64,000 nt of DNA, taken from assembly GCF_003594935.2 (NCBI RefSeq), contig NZ_CP043342.1:4030001-4094000 (forward strand), written 5' to 3'. The position numbers and the translations under genes are program-made. This document shows positions 8,338 to 17,896 of the stretch, piece after piece; positions within the stretch are counted from its first letter, which is position 1; every line of letters starts with the position of its first letter. Source of the DNA: Enterobacter huaxiensis. Its GTDB lineage: Bacteria > Pseudomonadota > Gammaproteobacteria > Enterobacterales > Enterobacteriaceae. Below the pieces are notes generated by a model, which made no database searches, had not been told where the DNA came from, and saw only the letters and a program-made list of their open reading frames with translations.

Positions 8338-10695
8338 GTGACGCAGGCGCAAGAAGGCTTTTTACTGACCCGACACTGGCGGGATACGCCTCAGGGCACT
8401 GAGGTTGAGTTCTGGCTGGCGACGGACAACGGCCCGCTTCACGTTACGCTGCCTGCGCAGGAATCCGTGGCCTTTATTCCTGAAGCCCACGTCGAAAAAG
8501 TGAAGCAGCTGCTGCGCGGCGAAAGTCACTGGCGCCTTACCCCGCTTGAACTTAAAGATTTCCACCGTCAGCCGGTTTACGGCCTCTACTGCCGCGCCCA
8601 TCGGCAATTAATGCGCTATGAAAAACTGCTTCGTGAAGCAGGCGTGACGCTTTATGAGGCCGACATCCGCCCGCCTGAACGCTTTTTGATGGAGCGGTTC
8701 ATCACCGCCCCCGTCTGGGTTGATGGCACCGCGCAAAACGGCAGGCTCGTTAACGCGCGCCTGAAGCCCAACCCGCACTATCGCCCGCCGCTGAAGTGGG
8801 TCTCTCTGGATATCGAAACCACCCGCCACGGCGAGCTTTACTGCATCGGCCTTGAAGGCTGCGGGCAGCGGGTTGTCTATATGCTTGGGCCACCGAATGG
8901 CGATGCGTCTACGCTCGATTTTCATCTTGAATACGTCAACAGCCGCCCGCAGCTGCTGGAGAAGCTTAACCAGTGGTTTGCCGAGCACGATCCCGACGTG
9001 CTGATCGGCTGGAACGTGGTGCAGTTCGACCTGCGCGTCCTGCAAAAACACGCCGAGCGTTACCGCATCCCGCTAATGCTGGGGCGCGGAGGCGGCGAGC
9101 TGGAGTGGCGCGAGCACGGTTTTAAGAATGGCGTTTTTTTCGCGCAGGCTAATGGTCGCCTGATTATCGACGGCATCGAGGCGCTGAAATCGGCCTTCTG
9201 GAGCTTCTCCTCTTTCTCGCTTGAAGCGGTGTCGCAGGAGCTGCTCGGCGAGGGCAAATCCATTGACAATCCGTGGGACAGAATGGATGAGATCGACCGA
9301 CGCTTTAACCAAGACAAACCGGCGCTGGCGACCTATAACCTGAAAGACTGCGAGCTGGTCACGAAGATTTTCCATAAAACCGAGATCATGCCCTTTCTGC
9401 TGGAACGCGCGACGGTGAACGGCCTGGCTGTCGACAGGCACGGCGGATCGGTGGCCGCGTTCGGCCATCTTTATATTCCCCGCATGCACCGCGTGGGCTA
9501 CGTCGCCCCCAACCTCGGCGACGTACCGCCGCAGGCCAGCCCGGGTGGGTATGTGATGGATTCACGCCCAGGGCTTTACGACTCCGTTCTGGTGCTGGAC
9601 TACAAAAGCCTGTACCCGTCGATTATCCGCACCTTCCTGATCGACCCGGTAGGGCTGGTTGAGGGCATGGTGCAGCCGGACGATGCGCACAGCACGGAAG
9701 GCTTCCTCGGCGCACGTTTTTCGCGTGAAAAACACTGCCTGCCGGACATCGTCGGCAGCATCTGGCACGGCCGTGATGAGGCTAAACGCCAGGGAAACAA
9801 GCCGCTTTCGCAGGCGCTGAAGATCATTATGAACGCCTTCTACGGCGTATTAGGCACCAGCGCCTGCCGCTTCTTCGATCCGCGTCTGGCCTCCTCCATC
9901 ACCATGCGCGGGCACGAGATTATGCGCCAGACCAAAGCGCTGATTGAATCCCGGGGCTATGACGTTATCTACGGCGACACGGACTCCACCTTCGTGTGGC
10001 TGAAAGGCGCACACGCGGAAAACGACGCTGCCCGCATCGGTAAAGAGCTGGTGGCTTTTGTGAACGACTGGTGGAATACCCATTTGCAAAAAGAGCGGCT
10101 AAGCAGCACGCTCGAACTCGAGTTTGAGACCCATTTTGCCCGCTTTTTAATGCCCACCATTCGCGGGACCGATCAGGGCAGCAAGAAGCGCTACGCCGGG
10201 CTGATTCAGGAAGGCGACAAGCAGCGGATGGTCTTTAAGGGACTTGAAACGGTGCGCACGGACTGGACCCCGCTGGCGCAGCAGTTCCAGCAAACCCTCT
10301 ACCTGCGGATCTTCCGCAACGAGCCGTATCAAGACTACATCCGCGAAACCATCGCCAGCCTGATGGCCGGCGAGCTGGATAACCAGCTGGTTTACCGCAA
10401 ACGCCTGCGCCGCCCGCTGGCGGAGTATCAGCGCAACGTCCCGCCGCACGTGCGCGCCGCGCGTCTGGCGGACGAAGAGAACGTACGGCGGGGGCGCGCC
10501 CAGCAGTATCAAAACCGGGGCAGTATTAAGTACGTCTGGACCACCAGCGGCCCGGAACCGGTTGATTATCAGCAATCGCCCCTCGACTACGATCACTACC
10601 TGACGCGTCAACTTCAGCCGGTCGCGGAGGGAATTTTGCCCTTGATCGACGATGATTTTGCTACACTAGTGACAGGGCAACTTGGCCTATTTTGA
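8338..10695 (+). CDS. polB: DNA polymerase II PolB
   Basis: SOS-induced family B polymerase with 3'-5' proofreading, used in replication restart and lesion bypass; 785 residues against 783 in E. coli. The start is GTG at 8338 after GGGGTAACGCC. The exonuclease acidic motif SLDIETT, the polymerase motifs DYKSLYPSII and IYGDTDSTFV, and KKRYAGL are present. The protein ends in QLGLF, the sliding-clamp binding peptide. Closely matches E. coli end to end. A LexA box precedes it. Confidence 0.97.
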   Translation: MTQAQEGFLLTRHWRDTPQGTEVEFWLATDNGPLHVTLPAQESVAFIPEAHVEKVKQLLRGESHWRLTPLELKDFHRQPVYGLYCRAHRQLMRYEKLLREAGVTLYEADIRPPERFLMERFITAPVWVDGTAQNGRLVNARLKPNPHYRPPLKWVSLDIETTRHGELYCIGLEGCGQRVVYMLGPPNGDASTLDFHLEYVNSRPQLLEKLNQWFAEHDPDVLIGWNVVQFDLRVLQKHAERYRIPLMLGRGGGELEWREHGFKNGVFFAQANGRLIIDGIEALKSAFWSFSSFSLEAVSQELLGEGKSIDNPWDRMDEIDRRFNQDKPALATYNLKDCELVTKIFHKTEIMPFLLERATVNGLAVDRHGGSVAAFGHLYIPRMHRVGYVAPNLGDVPPQASPGGYVMDSRPGLYDSVLVLDYKSLYPSIIRTFLIDPVGLVEGMVQPDDAHSTEGFLGARFSREKHCLPDIVGSIWHGRDEAKRQGNKPLSQALKIIMNAFYGVLGTSACRFFDPRLASSITMRGHEIMRQTKALIESRGYDVIYGDTDSTFVWLKGAHAENDAARIGKELVAFVNDWWNTHLQKERLSSTLELEFETHFARFLMPTIRGTDQGSKKRYAGLIQEGDKQRMVFKGLETVRTDWTPLAQQFQQTLYLRIFRNEPYQDYIRETIASLMAGELDNQLVYRKRLRRPLAEYQRNVPPHVRAARLADEENVRRGRAQQYQNRGSIKYVWTTSGPEPVDYQQSPLDYDHYLTRQLQPVAEGILPLIDDDFATLVTGQLGLF

Positions 10696-10755
10696 CGCGT
10701 GACGAAATGGCTGCCATCCAGTACCATAGCGCCCTTTCCATTCCCGGACCCATTT

Positions 10756-10787
10756 TTCGACGACCGTCTTTTTTGACGGGGGTCGAA
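10756..10787 (+). terminator. Imperfect hairpin between polB and rapA
   Basis: TTCGACGACCGTC pairs with GACGGGGGTCGAA except for two central bases, with a six-T loop. It may end polB transcripts, but the T run is in the loop rather than after the stem, so the call is weak. Confidence 0.35.
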
Positions 10788-10823
10788 CTATTGCCTGCAA
10801 TTAAAGATTAGAGCCGAACAACT

Positions 10824-13730
10824 ATGCCTTTTACACTTGGTCAACGCTGGATCAGCGATACAGAAAGCGAACTTGGATTGGGAACCGTCGTAGCAATCGA
10901 TACGCGTATGGTGACCCTCCTCTTCCCTGCCACCGGTGAAAACCGTCTGTACGCTCGCAATGACTCCCCAGTTACCCGCGTGATGTTCAATCCGGGCGAC
11001 ACCGTGACCAGCCATGACGGCTGGCAGCTCAAGATTGAAGACGTAAAAGAAGAGAATGGACTGCTCGCCTATATTGGGACTCGTCTGGATACGGATGAAG
11101 CCAATGTTATCCTGCGCGAAGTGCTGCTCGACAGCAAACTGGTCTTCAGCAAGCCGCAGGATCGCCTGTTTGCCGGGCAAATCGACCGCATGGACCGCTT
11201 CTCCCTGCGCTATCGCGCGCGTAAGTTCCAGAGTGAACAGTACCGCATGCCGTGGAGCGGCCTGCGCGGTCAGCGTACCAGCCTGATCCCGCACCAGCTG
11301 AATATTGCGCATGACGTTGGCCGCCGCCACGCGCCTCGCGTGCTGCTGGCTGATGAAGTGGGGCTGGGGAAAACCATCGAAGCGGGTATGATCCTGCACC
11401 AGCAGCTGCTCTCCGGCGCGGCCGAGCGCGTGCTGATCGTGGTTCCGGAAACCCTGCAGCACCAGTGGCTGGTCGAAATGCTGCGCCGTTTCAACCTGCG
11501 CTTCTCGCTGTTTGACGACGAGCGCTATGCCGAAGCCCAGCACGACGCTGACAACCCGTTTGAAACCGAACAGCTGGTGATCTGCTCCCTGGACTTCGTG
11601 CGCCGCAGCAAGCAGCGCCTGGAGCACCTGTGCGACGCCGAATGGGACATCATGGTGGTTGACGAAGCGCACCACCTGGTCTGGAGCGAAGATGCGCCAA
11701 GCCGCGAATACATGGCAATCGAACAGCTGGCCGAGCGCGTGCCCGGCGTCCTGCTGCTGACCGCAACGCCGGAGCAGCTGGGCCTGGAAAGCCATTTCGC
11801 CCGTCTGCGCCTGCTCGATCCAAACCGTTTCCACGACTTTGAGCAGTTTGTCGAAGAGCAGCAAAACTACCGCCCGGTTGCCGATGCCGTTGCGCTGCTG
11901 CTGGCGGGCAACCGTCTCTCTAACGACGAGCTGAACACCCTGAGCGATTTGATTGGCGAGCAGGATATCGAGCCGTTACTGCAGGCCGCTAACAGCAACA
12001 GCGACGATGCGGAATCGGCGCGCAAAGAGCTGATCGACATGCTGATGGACCGCCACGGCACCAGCCGCGTGCTGTTCCGTAACACCCGTAACGGGGTGAA
12101 AGGCTTCCCGAAACGCGAGCTGCACACCATCAAGCTGCCGCTGCCAACCCAGTACCAGACGGCGATTAAAGTCTCCGGCATCATGGGTGCACGTAAGAGC
12201 GCGGAAGAACGCGCGCGCGATATGCTCTACCCGGAACAGATTTATCAGGAATTTGAAGGCGATACCGGCACCTGGTGGAACTTCGACCCGCGCGTAGAGT
12301 GGCTGATGGGCTACCTGACCGCGCACCGTTCCCAGAAAGTGCTGGTGATCTGCGCCAAAGCCGCCACCGCGCTGCAGCTGGAGCAGGTCCTGCGCGAACG
12401 TGAAGGTATTCGCGCTGCCGTGTTCCACGAAGGGATGTCCATCGTCGAGCGCGACCGTGCGGCGGCCTGGTTTGGTGAAGAGGACAGCGGCGCACAGGTT
12501 CTGCTGTGTTCTGAAATCGGTTCTGAAGGCCGTAACTTCCAGTTCGCCAGCAACCTGGTGATGTTCGATCTGCCGTTTAACCCGGATCTACTGGAGCAGC
12601 GTATCGGCCGTCTGGACCGTATCGGTCAGGCGCATGATATTCAGATCCACGTCCCGTATCTGGAAAAAACCGCCCAGTCCGTGCTGGTGCGCTGGTTCCA
12701 TGAGGGTCTGGACGCGTTTGAGCACACCTGCCCGACCGGCCGCACCATTTACGATCAAGTTCATAGCGACCTGATCGGTTACCTGGCGGCACCGGAAACG
12801 ACCGAAGGTTTTGACGACCTCATCGCCTCCTGCCGCGAGAAGCACGACGCGCTGAAAGCGCAGCTGGAACAGGGCCGCGACCGCCTGCTGGAGATCCATT
12901 CCAACGGCGGCGAAAAAGCGCAGGCGCTGGCAGAGAGCATCGAAGAGCAGGACGACGACACCAGCCTGATCAGCTTCTCTATGAACCTGTTCGATATCGT
13001 CGGCATTAACCAGGACGATCGCGGGGAGAACATGATCGTGTTAACCCCGTCCGATCACATGCTGGTTCCGGACTTCCCGGGCCTGCCGGAAGACGGCTGC
13101 ACCATCACCTTCGAACGTGATGTGGCCCTGTCCCGCGAAGATGCCCAGTTCATTACCTGGGAGCACCCGCTGATCCGTAACGGACTGGACCTGATCCTCT
13201 CGGGCGATACCGGCAGCAGCACCATTTCACTGCTGAAGAACAAGGCGCTGCCGGTCGGTACGCTGCTGGTGGAGCTGATCTACGTTGTGGAAGCGCAGGC
13301 GCCGAAACAGCTGCAGCTCACCCGCTTCCTGCCGCCAACGCCTGTGCGTCTGCTGCTGGATAAAAACGGCACTAACCTGGCGGGTCAGGTCGAGTTTGAG
13401 AGCTTTAACCGTCAGCTTAGCGCGGTTAACCGCCACACCGGCAGCAAACTTGTCAATGCGGTCCAACAGGACGTGCACGCGATTCTGCAGCTGGGTGAAA
13501 CGCAGGTCGAAAAAGCGGCCCGCGCGCTGATTGACGCGGCGCGTAACGAAGCCGACGATAAACTCTCTGCCGAGCTTTCGCGTCTGGAAGCGTTAAAAGC
13601 GGTGAACCCAAACATCCGCGACGATGAACTGGCTGCGATTGAGAGCAATCGTCAGCAGGTGCTGGAGAGCCTGGATCAGGCAAGCTGGCGTCTGGACGCG
13701 CTGCGTCTTATCGTTGTGACGCATCAGTAA
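10824..13730 (+). CDS. rapA: RNA polymerase recycling ATPase RapA (HepA)
   Basis: SWI/SNF-family ATPase that binds RNA polymerase and recycles it after transcription; 968 residues, as in E. coli. After N-terminal Tudor-like domains, the helicase core carries Walker A DEVGLGKTIEAG, Walker B VVDEAHHL, the TATPEQ motif, and the motif VI segment QRIGRLDRIGQ. The C-terminal half follows E. coli closely. It is followed by rluA after 12 bases that contain its ribosome site (GCGGAG), so the two are probably co-transcribed. Confidence 0.97.
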   Translation: MPFTLGQRWISDTESELGLGTVVAIDTRMVTLLFPATGENRLYARNDSPVTRVMFNPGDTVTSHDGWQLKIEDVKEENGLLAYIGTRLDTDEANVILREVLLDSKLVFSKPQDRLFAGQIDRMDRFSLRYRARKFQSEQYRMPWSGLRGQRTSLIPHQLNIAHDVGRRHAPRVLLADEVGLGKTIEAGMILHQQLLSGAAERVLIVVPETLQHQWLVEMLRRFNLRFSLFDDERYAEAQHDADNPFETEQLVICSLDFVRRSKQRLEHLCDAEWDIMVVDEAHHLVWSEDAPSREYMAIEQLAERVPGVLLLTATPEQLGLESHFARLRLLDPNRFHDFEQFVEEQQNYRPVADAVALLLAGNRLSNDELNTLSDLIGEQDIEPLLQAANSNSDDAESARKELIDMLMDRHGTSRVLFRNTRNGVKGFPKRELHTIKLPLPTQYQTAIKVSGIMGARKSAEERARDMLYPEQIYQEFEGDTGTWWNFDPRVEWLMGYLTAHRSQKVLVICAKAATALQLEQVLREREGIRAAVFHEGMSIVERDRAAAWFGEEDSGAQVLLCSEIGSEGRNFQFASNLVMFDLPFNPDLLEQRIGRLDRIGQAHDIQIHVPYLEKTAQSVLVRWFHEGLDAFEHTCPTGRTIYDQVHSDLIGYLAAPETTEGFDDLIASCREKHDALKAQLEQGRDRLLEIHSNGGEKAQALAESIEEQDDDTSLISFSMNLFDIVGINQDDRGENMIVLTPSDHMLVPDFPGLPEDGCTITFERDVALSREDAQFITWEHPLIRNGLDLILSGDTGSSTISLLKNKALPVGTLLVELIYVVEAQAPKQLQLTRFLPPTPVRLLLDKNGTNLAGQVEFESFNRQLSAVNRHTGSKLVNAVQQDVHAILQLGETQVEKAARALIDAARNEADDKLSAELSRLEALKAVNPNIRDDELAAIESNRQQVLESLDQASWRLDALRLIVVTHQ

Positions 13731-13742
13731 GCGGAGCGCAAA

Positions 13743-14402
13743 ATGGTTATGGAGCCCTACCATCCACCGATGGATCCCTGGCTGGTCATTCTGTATCAGG
13801 ATGAGCACATTATGGTGGTCAACAAGCCGAGCGGCCTGTTGTCCGTGCCGGGCCGTCTGGATGAGCACAAAGACAGCGTGATGACGCGCATTCAGCGTGA
13901 TTATCCGCAGGCTGAGTCTGTCCATCGTCTCGACATGGCCACCAGCGGCGTGATTGTAGTGGCTCTGAATAAAGAGGCGGAACGCGAGCTGAAACGCCAG
14001 TTCCGCGAGCGCGAGCCGAAAAAACAGTACGTGGCGCGCGTCTGGGGCCATCCGGCGACGGCGGAAGGTCTGGTGGATCTACCGCTGATTTGCGACTGGC
14101 CGAACCGTCCGAAGCAGAAGGTCTGCTACGAAACCGGCAAGGCGGCGCAAACCGAGTATGAGGTGCTGGAGTACGCGCCGGATAATACCGCGCGCGTACT
14201 GCTCAAACCGATTACCGGGCGCTCGCACCAGCTGCGCGTGCATATGCTTGCCCTGGGCCACCCGATCCTGGGCGACCGGTTCTACGCCCCGCCCGAAGCG
14301 CTGGCGCGAGCGCCGCGCCTGCTGCTGCATGCTCAGATGCTCACCATTACCCATCCGGTTTTCGGTAATGCGATGACCTTTAAAGCCCCGGTAGACTTCT
14401 AA
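13743..14402 (+). CDS. rluA: 23S rRNA/tRNA pseudouridine synthase RluA
   Basis: Makes pseudouridine 746 of 23S rRNA and 32 of several tRNAs; 219 residues, same as E. coli. The catalytic aspartate is Asp64 in HRLDMATSG. The RluA-family segments GRSHQLRVHMLALGHPILGD and LLHAQMLTI are present. Convergent with djlA, with a shared terminator. Confidence 0.97.
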   Translation: MVMEPYHPPMDPWLVILYQDEHIMVVNKPSGLLSVPGRLDEHKDSVMTRIQRDYPQAESVHRLDMATSGVIVVALNKEAERELKRQFREREPKKQYVARVWGHPATAEGLVDLPLICDWPNRPKQKVCYETGKAAQTEYEVLEYAPDNTARVLLKPITGRSHQLRVHMLALGHPILGDRFYAPPEALARAPRLLLHAQMLTITHPVFGNAMTFKAPVDF

Positions 14403-14434
14403 AAAAAGGGCCCGACATCGTCGGGCCCTTTTTT
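14402..14434. terminator. Bidirectional terminator rluA/djlA
   Basis: GGGCCCGAC (14408-14416) pairs with GTCGGGCCC (14420-14428) around ATC, extended by six A-T pairs. The stop codons of both genes touch the A/T flanks: rluA TAA at 14400-14402 and djlA TAA at 14433-14435. Very compact convergent end. Confidence 0.92.
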
Positions 14435-15251
14435 ATTTGAAACCTTTTTGCTCTTTTATGAGCTCGTAGGCTTTCTGAATTTCCTGCGCTTTCTGCTTTG
14501 CCATCTCCATCATCTCTGGCGGTAAACCTTTCGCCACCAGCTTATCCGGGTGATGCTCGCTCATCTGCTTACGGTAGGCGCGCTTGATGGTTGTCGCATC
14601 GTCCGTCGGCTTCACGCCCAGCACGTTACAGGCATCTTCAAGCGTAGGACCACGCTGCGCCTGCTGCCAGCCGCCGCCCGAGGACTGCTGTTGCTGATAA
14701 CCGCCGCCAAACTGCGCCCCGCCCTGCATCATGCGCAGGAACTGGTCGAACTGCATGCGGGAAATGCCCAGCTCTTCAGCAATGACGTACAACACGTCGC
14801 GCTCGTTGGGATGCAAAGAACCGTCGGCGAACGCCGCCTGGATTTGAATCTCCAGAAACATCCGAATTAAATCAAAACGTCCGAAGCAGATGCTGCGGAA
14901 TTGACGCATTTTTTCGCGCAGCGGATAGTTATCAGCTTTACCGATTCGAAACGCATTTTGCGCCGCCACGCGGGAATCACCGTGGAGATTCATGCGATCC
15001 ATAAAGACGCTGGCAATCTGGATATCGGCTTCCGTTACACGCCCTTTTGATTTGGTTAAGTGCCCCATTACCTCAAAGGTCGTCGAGAAAAAGAGTGACT
15101 GACGCTCGCGCTGGTTTGCAAACCAGGCCATTTTGCGGCTGCGCGCCTTATCGAACATATGGCCAATAATAAGCCCGAGTACGATCCCCCAGAACCCGCC
15201 ACCCATGATGATGGCGAACGCAACGCCGATTATTTTACCCCAATACTGCAT
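14433..15251 (-). CDS. djlA: Membrane-anchored DnaK co-chaperone DjlA
   Basis: Type III membrane J-protein that stimulates DnaK and affects the Rcs phosphorelay in E. coli; 272 residues against 271. One N-terminal transmembrane segment (roughly residues 6-30, glycine-rich), a central TerB-like helical domain, a Gly/Gln-rich linker (GGAQFGGGYQQQQSSGGG), and a C-terminal J domain with the HPD motif in SEHHPDKLVAKG. The start ATG at 15251 matches MQYWGKIIGV of E. coli. Confidence 0.96.
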   Translation of the reverse strand: MQYWGKIIGVAFAIIMGGGFWGIVLGLIIGHMFDKARSRKMAWFANQRERQSLFFSTTFEVMGHLTKSKGRVTEADIQIASVFMDRMNLHGDSRVAAQNAFRIGKADNYPLREKMRQFRSICFGRFDLIRMFLEIQIQAAFADGSLHPNERDVLYVIAEELGISRMQFDQFLRMMQGGAQFGGGYQQQQSSGGGWQQAQRGPTLEDACNVLGVKPTDDATTIKRAYRKQMSEHHPDKLVAKGLPPEMMEMAKQKAQEIQKAYELIKEQKGFK

Positions 15252-15491
15252 ATACTCCCCGGATAGTCATGTTCCTGGTTCGACGCAACGCCATAATCAC
15301 TGTGTTCAAGCCACGGTCAATTGAAGGACATCGCCTATAATTTGCTTTATCATACTCGTCATTCGATAGCGAGCCTAACACTCTGGCACGCAAACGGGCA
15401 GGATTAACGCTGGCACTGCGATGATGAGTAAGATAGTCTCTGAGCGTTTGTAAGCCGTAGCCACTGATGACGGAACAATAAAATATAACGT

Positions 15492-17843
15492 ATGAAAAAA
15501 CGTATCCCCACCCTCCTGGCCACCATGATTGGTGCCGCCCTGTACAGCCAACAGGGGCTGGCCGCCGATCTCGCCTCGCAATGTATGCTTGGCGTTCCAA
15601 GTTTCGATCGTCCGCTGGTGAAGGGCGATACGAATGACTTGCCGGTAACCATCACTGCCGACAGCGCGAAAGGTAATTATCCTGACAATGCGACCTTTAC
15701 GGGCAATGTCGATATTAACCAGGGCAACAGCCGTCTGCGGGCAGATGAAGTGCAATTGCATCAGAAGCAACCGGAAGGCGCGGCAGCACCAGTCCGTACG
15801 GTAGATGCGCTGGGTAATGTGCACTATGACGACAACCAGGTCATCCTGAAAGGTCCGAAAGCCTGGTCAAATCTGAATACCAAAGATACCAACGTCTGGG
15901 AAGGTGACTACCAGATGGTGGGCCGTCAGGGCCGCGGTGACGCAGACCTGATGAAACAGCGCGGCGAAAATCGCTATACGATTCTGGAAAACGGAACCTT
16001 TACCTCCTGCCTGCCAGGCTCCAACACCTGGAGCGTAGTGGGTAGCGAAGTTATTCATGACCGTGAAGAGCAGGTTGCTGAAATCTGGAACGCCCGCTTT
16101 AAGCTGGGCCCGGTCCCCGTTTTCTATAGCCCTTATCTGCAGCTTCCCGTGGGCGACAAACGTCGTTCAGGCTTCCTGATCCCGAATGCCAAATACAGCA
16201 CCTCGAACTACTTTGAGTTCTACCTGCCGTATTACTGGAACATTGCGCCAAACATGGATGCGACGATTACGCCGCACTATATCCATAAGCGCGGCAACGT
16301 CATGTGGGAAAACGAGTTCCGTTACCTGACCCAGGCGGGTACAGGCCTGATGGAGCTGGACTATTTGCCGTCGGATAAGGTATTCCAGGACGAACATCCA
16401 ACCGAAGGTGATAAACACCGCTGGATGTATTACTGGCAACATGCCGGGGTGATGGATCAGGTCTGGCGCTTCAACGTAGACTACACCAAGGTCAGCGATC
16501 CGTACTATTTCAACGACTTTGACTCCAAGTACGGTTCCAGTACCGATGGGTACGCTACGCAGAAATTCAGCGTCGGCTACGCTATTCAGAACTTTAACGC
16601 CACGGTATCGACTAAACAGTTCCAGGTCTTTAGCACCCAGAACACCAGCACGTACGGTGCGGAACCGCAGCTGGACGTTAACTGGTACCAAAACGATGTG
16701 GGTCCGTTCGACACCCGCGTTTACGCCCAGGCGGTGCATTTCGTCAATACCAACTCTGACATGCCAGAGGCAACGCGTGTGCACCTGGAGCCGACGATCA
16801 ATCTTCCCGTATCCAATGATTGGGCAAGTCTGAATACCGAAGCCAAGGTTATGGCCACGCATTATCAGCAGAAAAACGTGGACTGGTACAACAACCGCTA
16901 CAATACCGATCTTGAAGAGTCTGTAAACCGCGTTCTCCCTCAGTTCAAGATGGACGGCAAGCTGATCTTCGAGCGCGATATGGGCCTCCTGGCCGATGGT
17001 TACACCCAGACGCTCGAACCTCGTATGCAGTACCTGTACGTGCCTTATCGCGACCAGAGCAAAATTCAGAACTACGACTCCTCTTTCCTGCAGTCTGACT
17101 ATAGCGGCCTCTTCCGCGACCGTACCTACGGTGGTCTTGACCGTATCGCGTCAGCGAACCAGTTAACGACCGGTGTGACATCTCGTGTTTATGATGATGC
17201 TGCAGTTGAACGTTTTAACGTTTCTGTTGGTCAAATCTACTATTTCACCGAGTCTCGTACCGGTGATGACGACATTAACTGGGAGAAAGACAACAAAACG
17301 GGTTCACTGGTATGGGCGGGTGATACCTACTGGCGCATGACCGATCGTTGGGGTCTGCGTGGCGGCCTGCAGTACGACACGCGTTTAAATAACATCGCGA
17401 CCAGCAGTTCAGCCATCGAATATCGTCGTGATGAAGATCGTATGGTGCAGTTGACGTATCGTTATGCCAGCCCGGAATATATCCAGGCGACGCTGCCAAA
17501 CTATGCGAAAGCAGACCAATACAAGGACGGGATTTCGCAGGTGGGTGGAGCAGCGAGCTGGCCTATCGCCGATCGCTGGTCAATTGTAGGCGCGTACTAC
17601 TTTGACACCAACACCAGTAAACCTGCTGACCAGATGGTAGGTCTGCAATACAACTCCTGCTGTTACGCGCTGCGCGTCGGTTACGAACGCAAGCTTAACG
17701 GCTGGGATACACAAAACAGTCAAAGCAAATACGATAACGTGATCGGTTTCAACGTCGAGTTGCGCGGCCTGAGTTCTAACTACGGCCTGGGCACGCAGCA
17801 GATGCTGCGCTCGAACATTCTGCCGTACCGTAGTTCCTTGTAA
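15492..17843 (+). CDS. lptD: LPS assembly outer-membrane protein LptD
   Basis: Outer-membrane beta-barrel that with LptE inserts lipopolysaccharide into the outer leaflet; 783 residues against 784. A signal peptide (about residues 1-24, ending QQGLA) is followed by the periplasmic jellyroll domain and the barrel. The four cysteines of the known disulfide switch are present: Cys31 (ASQCMLG), one in TFTSCLPGSN, and the adjacent pair in NSCCYALRVG. It opens the operon lptD-surA-pdxA-rsmA-apaG-apaH. The 240-base gap from djlA must hold its promoters; a TATAAT at 15336-15341 lacks a convincing -35. Confidence 0.97.
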   Translation: MKKRIPTLLATMIGAALYSQQGLAADLASQCMLGVPSFDRPLVKGDTNDLPVTITADSAKGNYPDNATFTGNVDINQGNSRLRADEVQLHQKQPEGAAAPVRTVDALGNVHYDDNQVILKGPKAWSNLNTKDTNVWEGDYQMVGRQGRGDADLMKQRGENRYTILENGTFTSCLPGSNTWSVVGSEVIHDREEQVAEIWNARFKLGPVPVFYSPYLQLPVGDKRRSGFLIPNAKYSTSNYFEFYLPYYWNIAPNMDATITPHYIHKRGNVMWENEFRYLTQAGTGLMELDYLPSDKVFQDEHPTEGDKHRWMYYWQHAGVMDQVWRFNVDYTKVSDPYYFNDFDSKYGSSTDGYATQKFSVGYAIQNFNATVSTKQFQVFSTQNTSTYGAEPQLDVNWYQNDVGPFDTRVYAQAVHFVNTNSDMPEATRVHLEPTINLPVSNDWASLNTEAKVMATHYQQKNVDWYNNRYNTDLEESVNRVLPQFKMDGKLIFERDMGLLADGYTQTLEPRMQYLYVPYRDQSKIQNYDSSFLQSDYSGLFRDRTYGGLDRIASANQLTTGVTSRVYDDAAVERFNVSVGQIYYFTESRTGDDDINWEKDNKTGSLVWAGDTYWRMTDRWGLRGGLQYDTRLNNIATSSSAIEYRRDEDRMVQLTYRYASPEYIQATLPNYAKADQYKDGISQVGGAASWPIADRWSIVGAYYFDTNTSKPADQMVGLQYNSCCYALRVGYERKLNGWDTQNSQSKYDNVIGFNVELRGLSSNYGLGTQQMLRSNILPYRSSL

Positions 17844-17896
17844 TGTGCTTGATTTACAACGTAATCCGCTTTGCGGTTAATTGAAATGGAAAAAGT

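Noticed and set aside
15321..15341. TTGAAG and TATAAT before lptD as a promoter
   Set aside because: The two elements are only 9 bases apart, so they cannot form a sigma-70 promoter; the real lptD promoters were not located.
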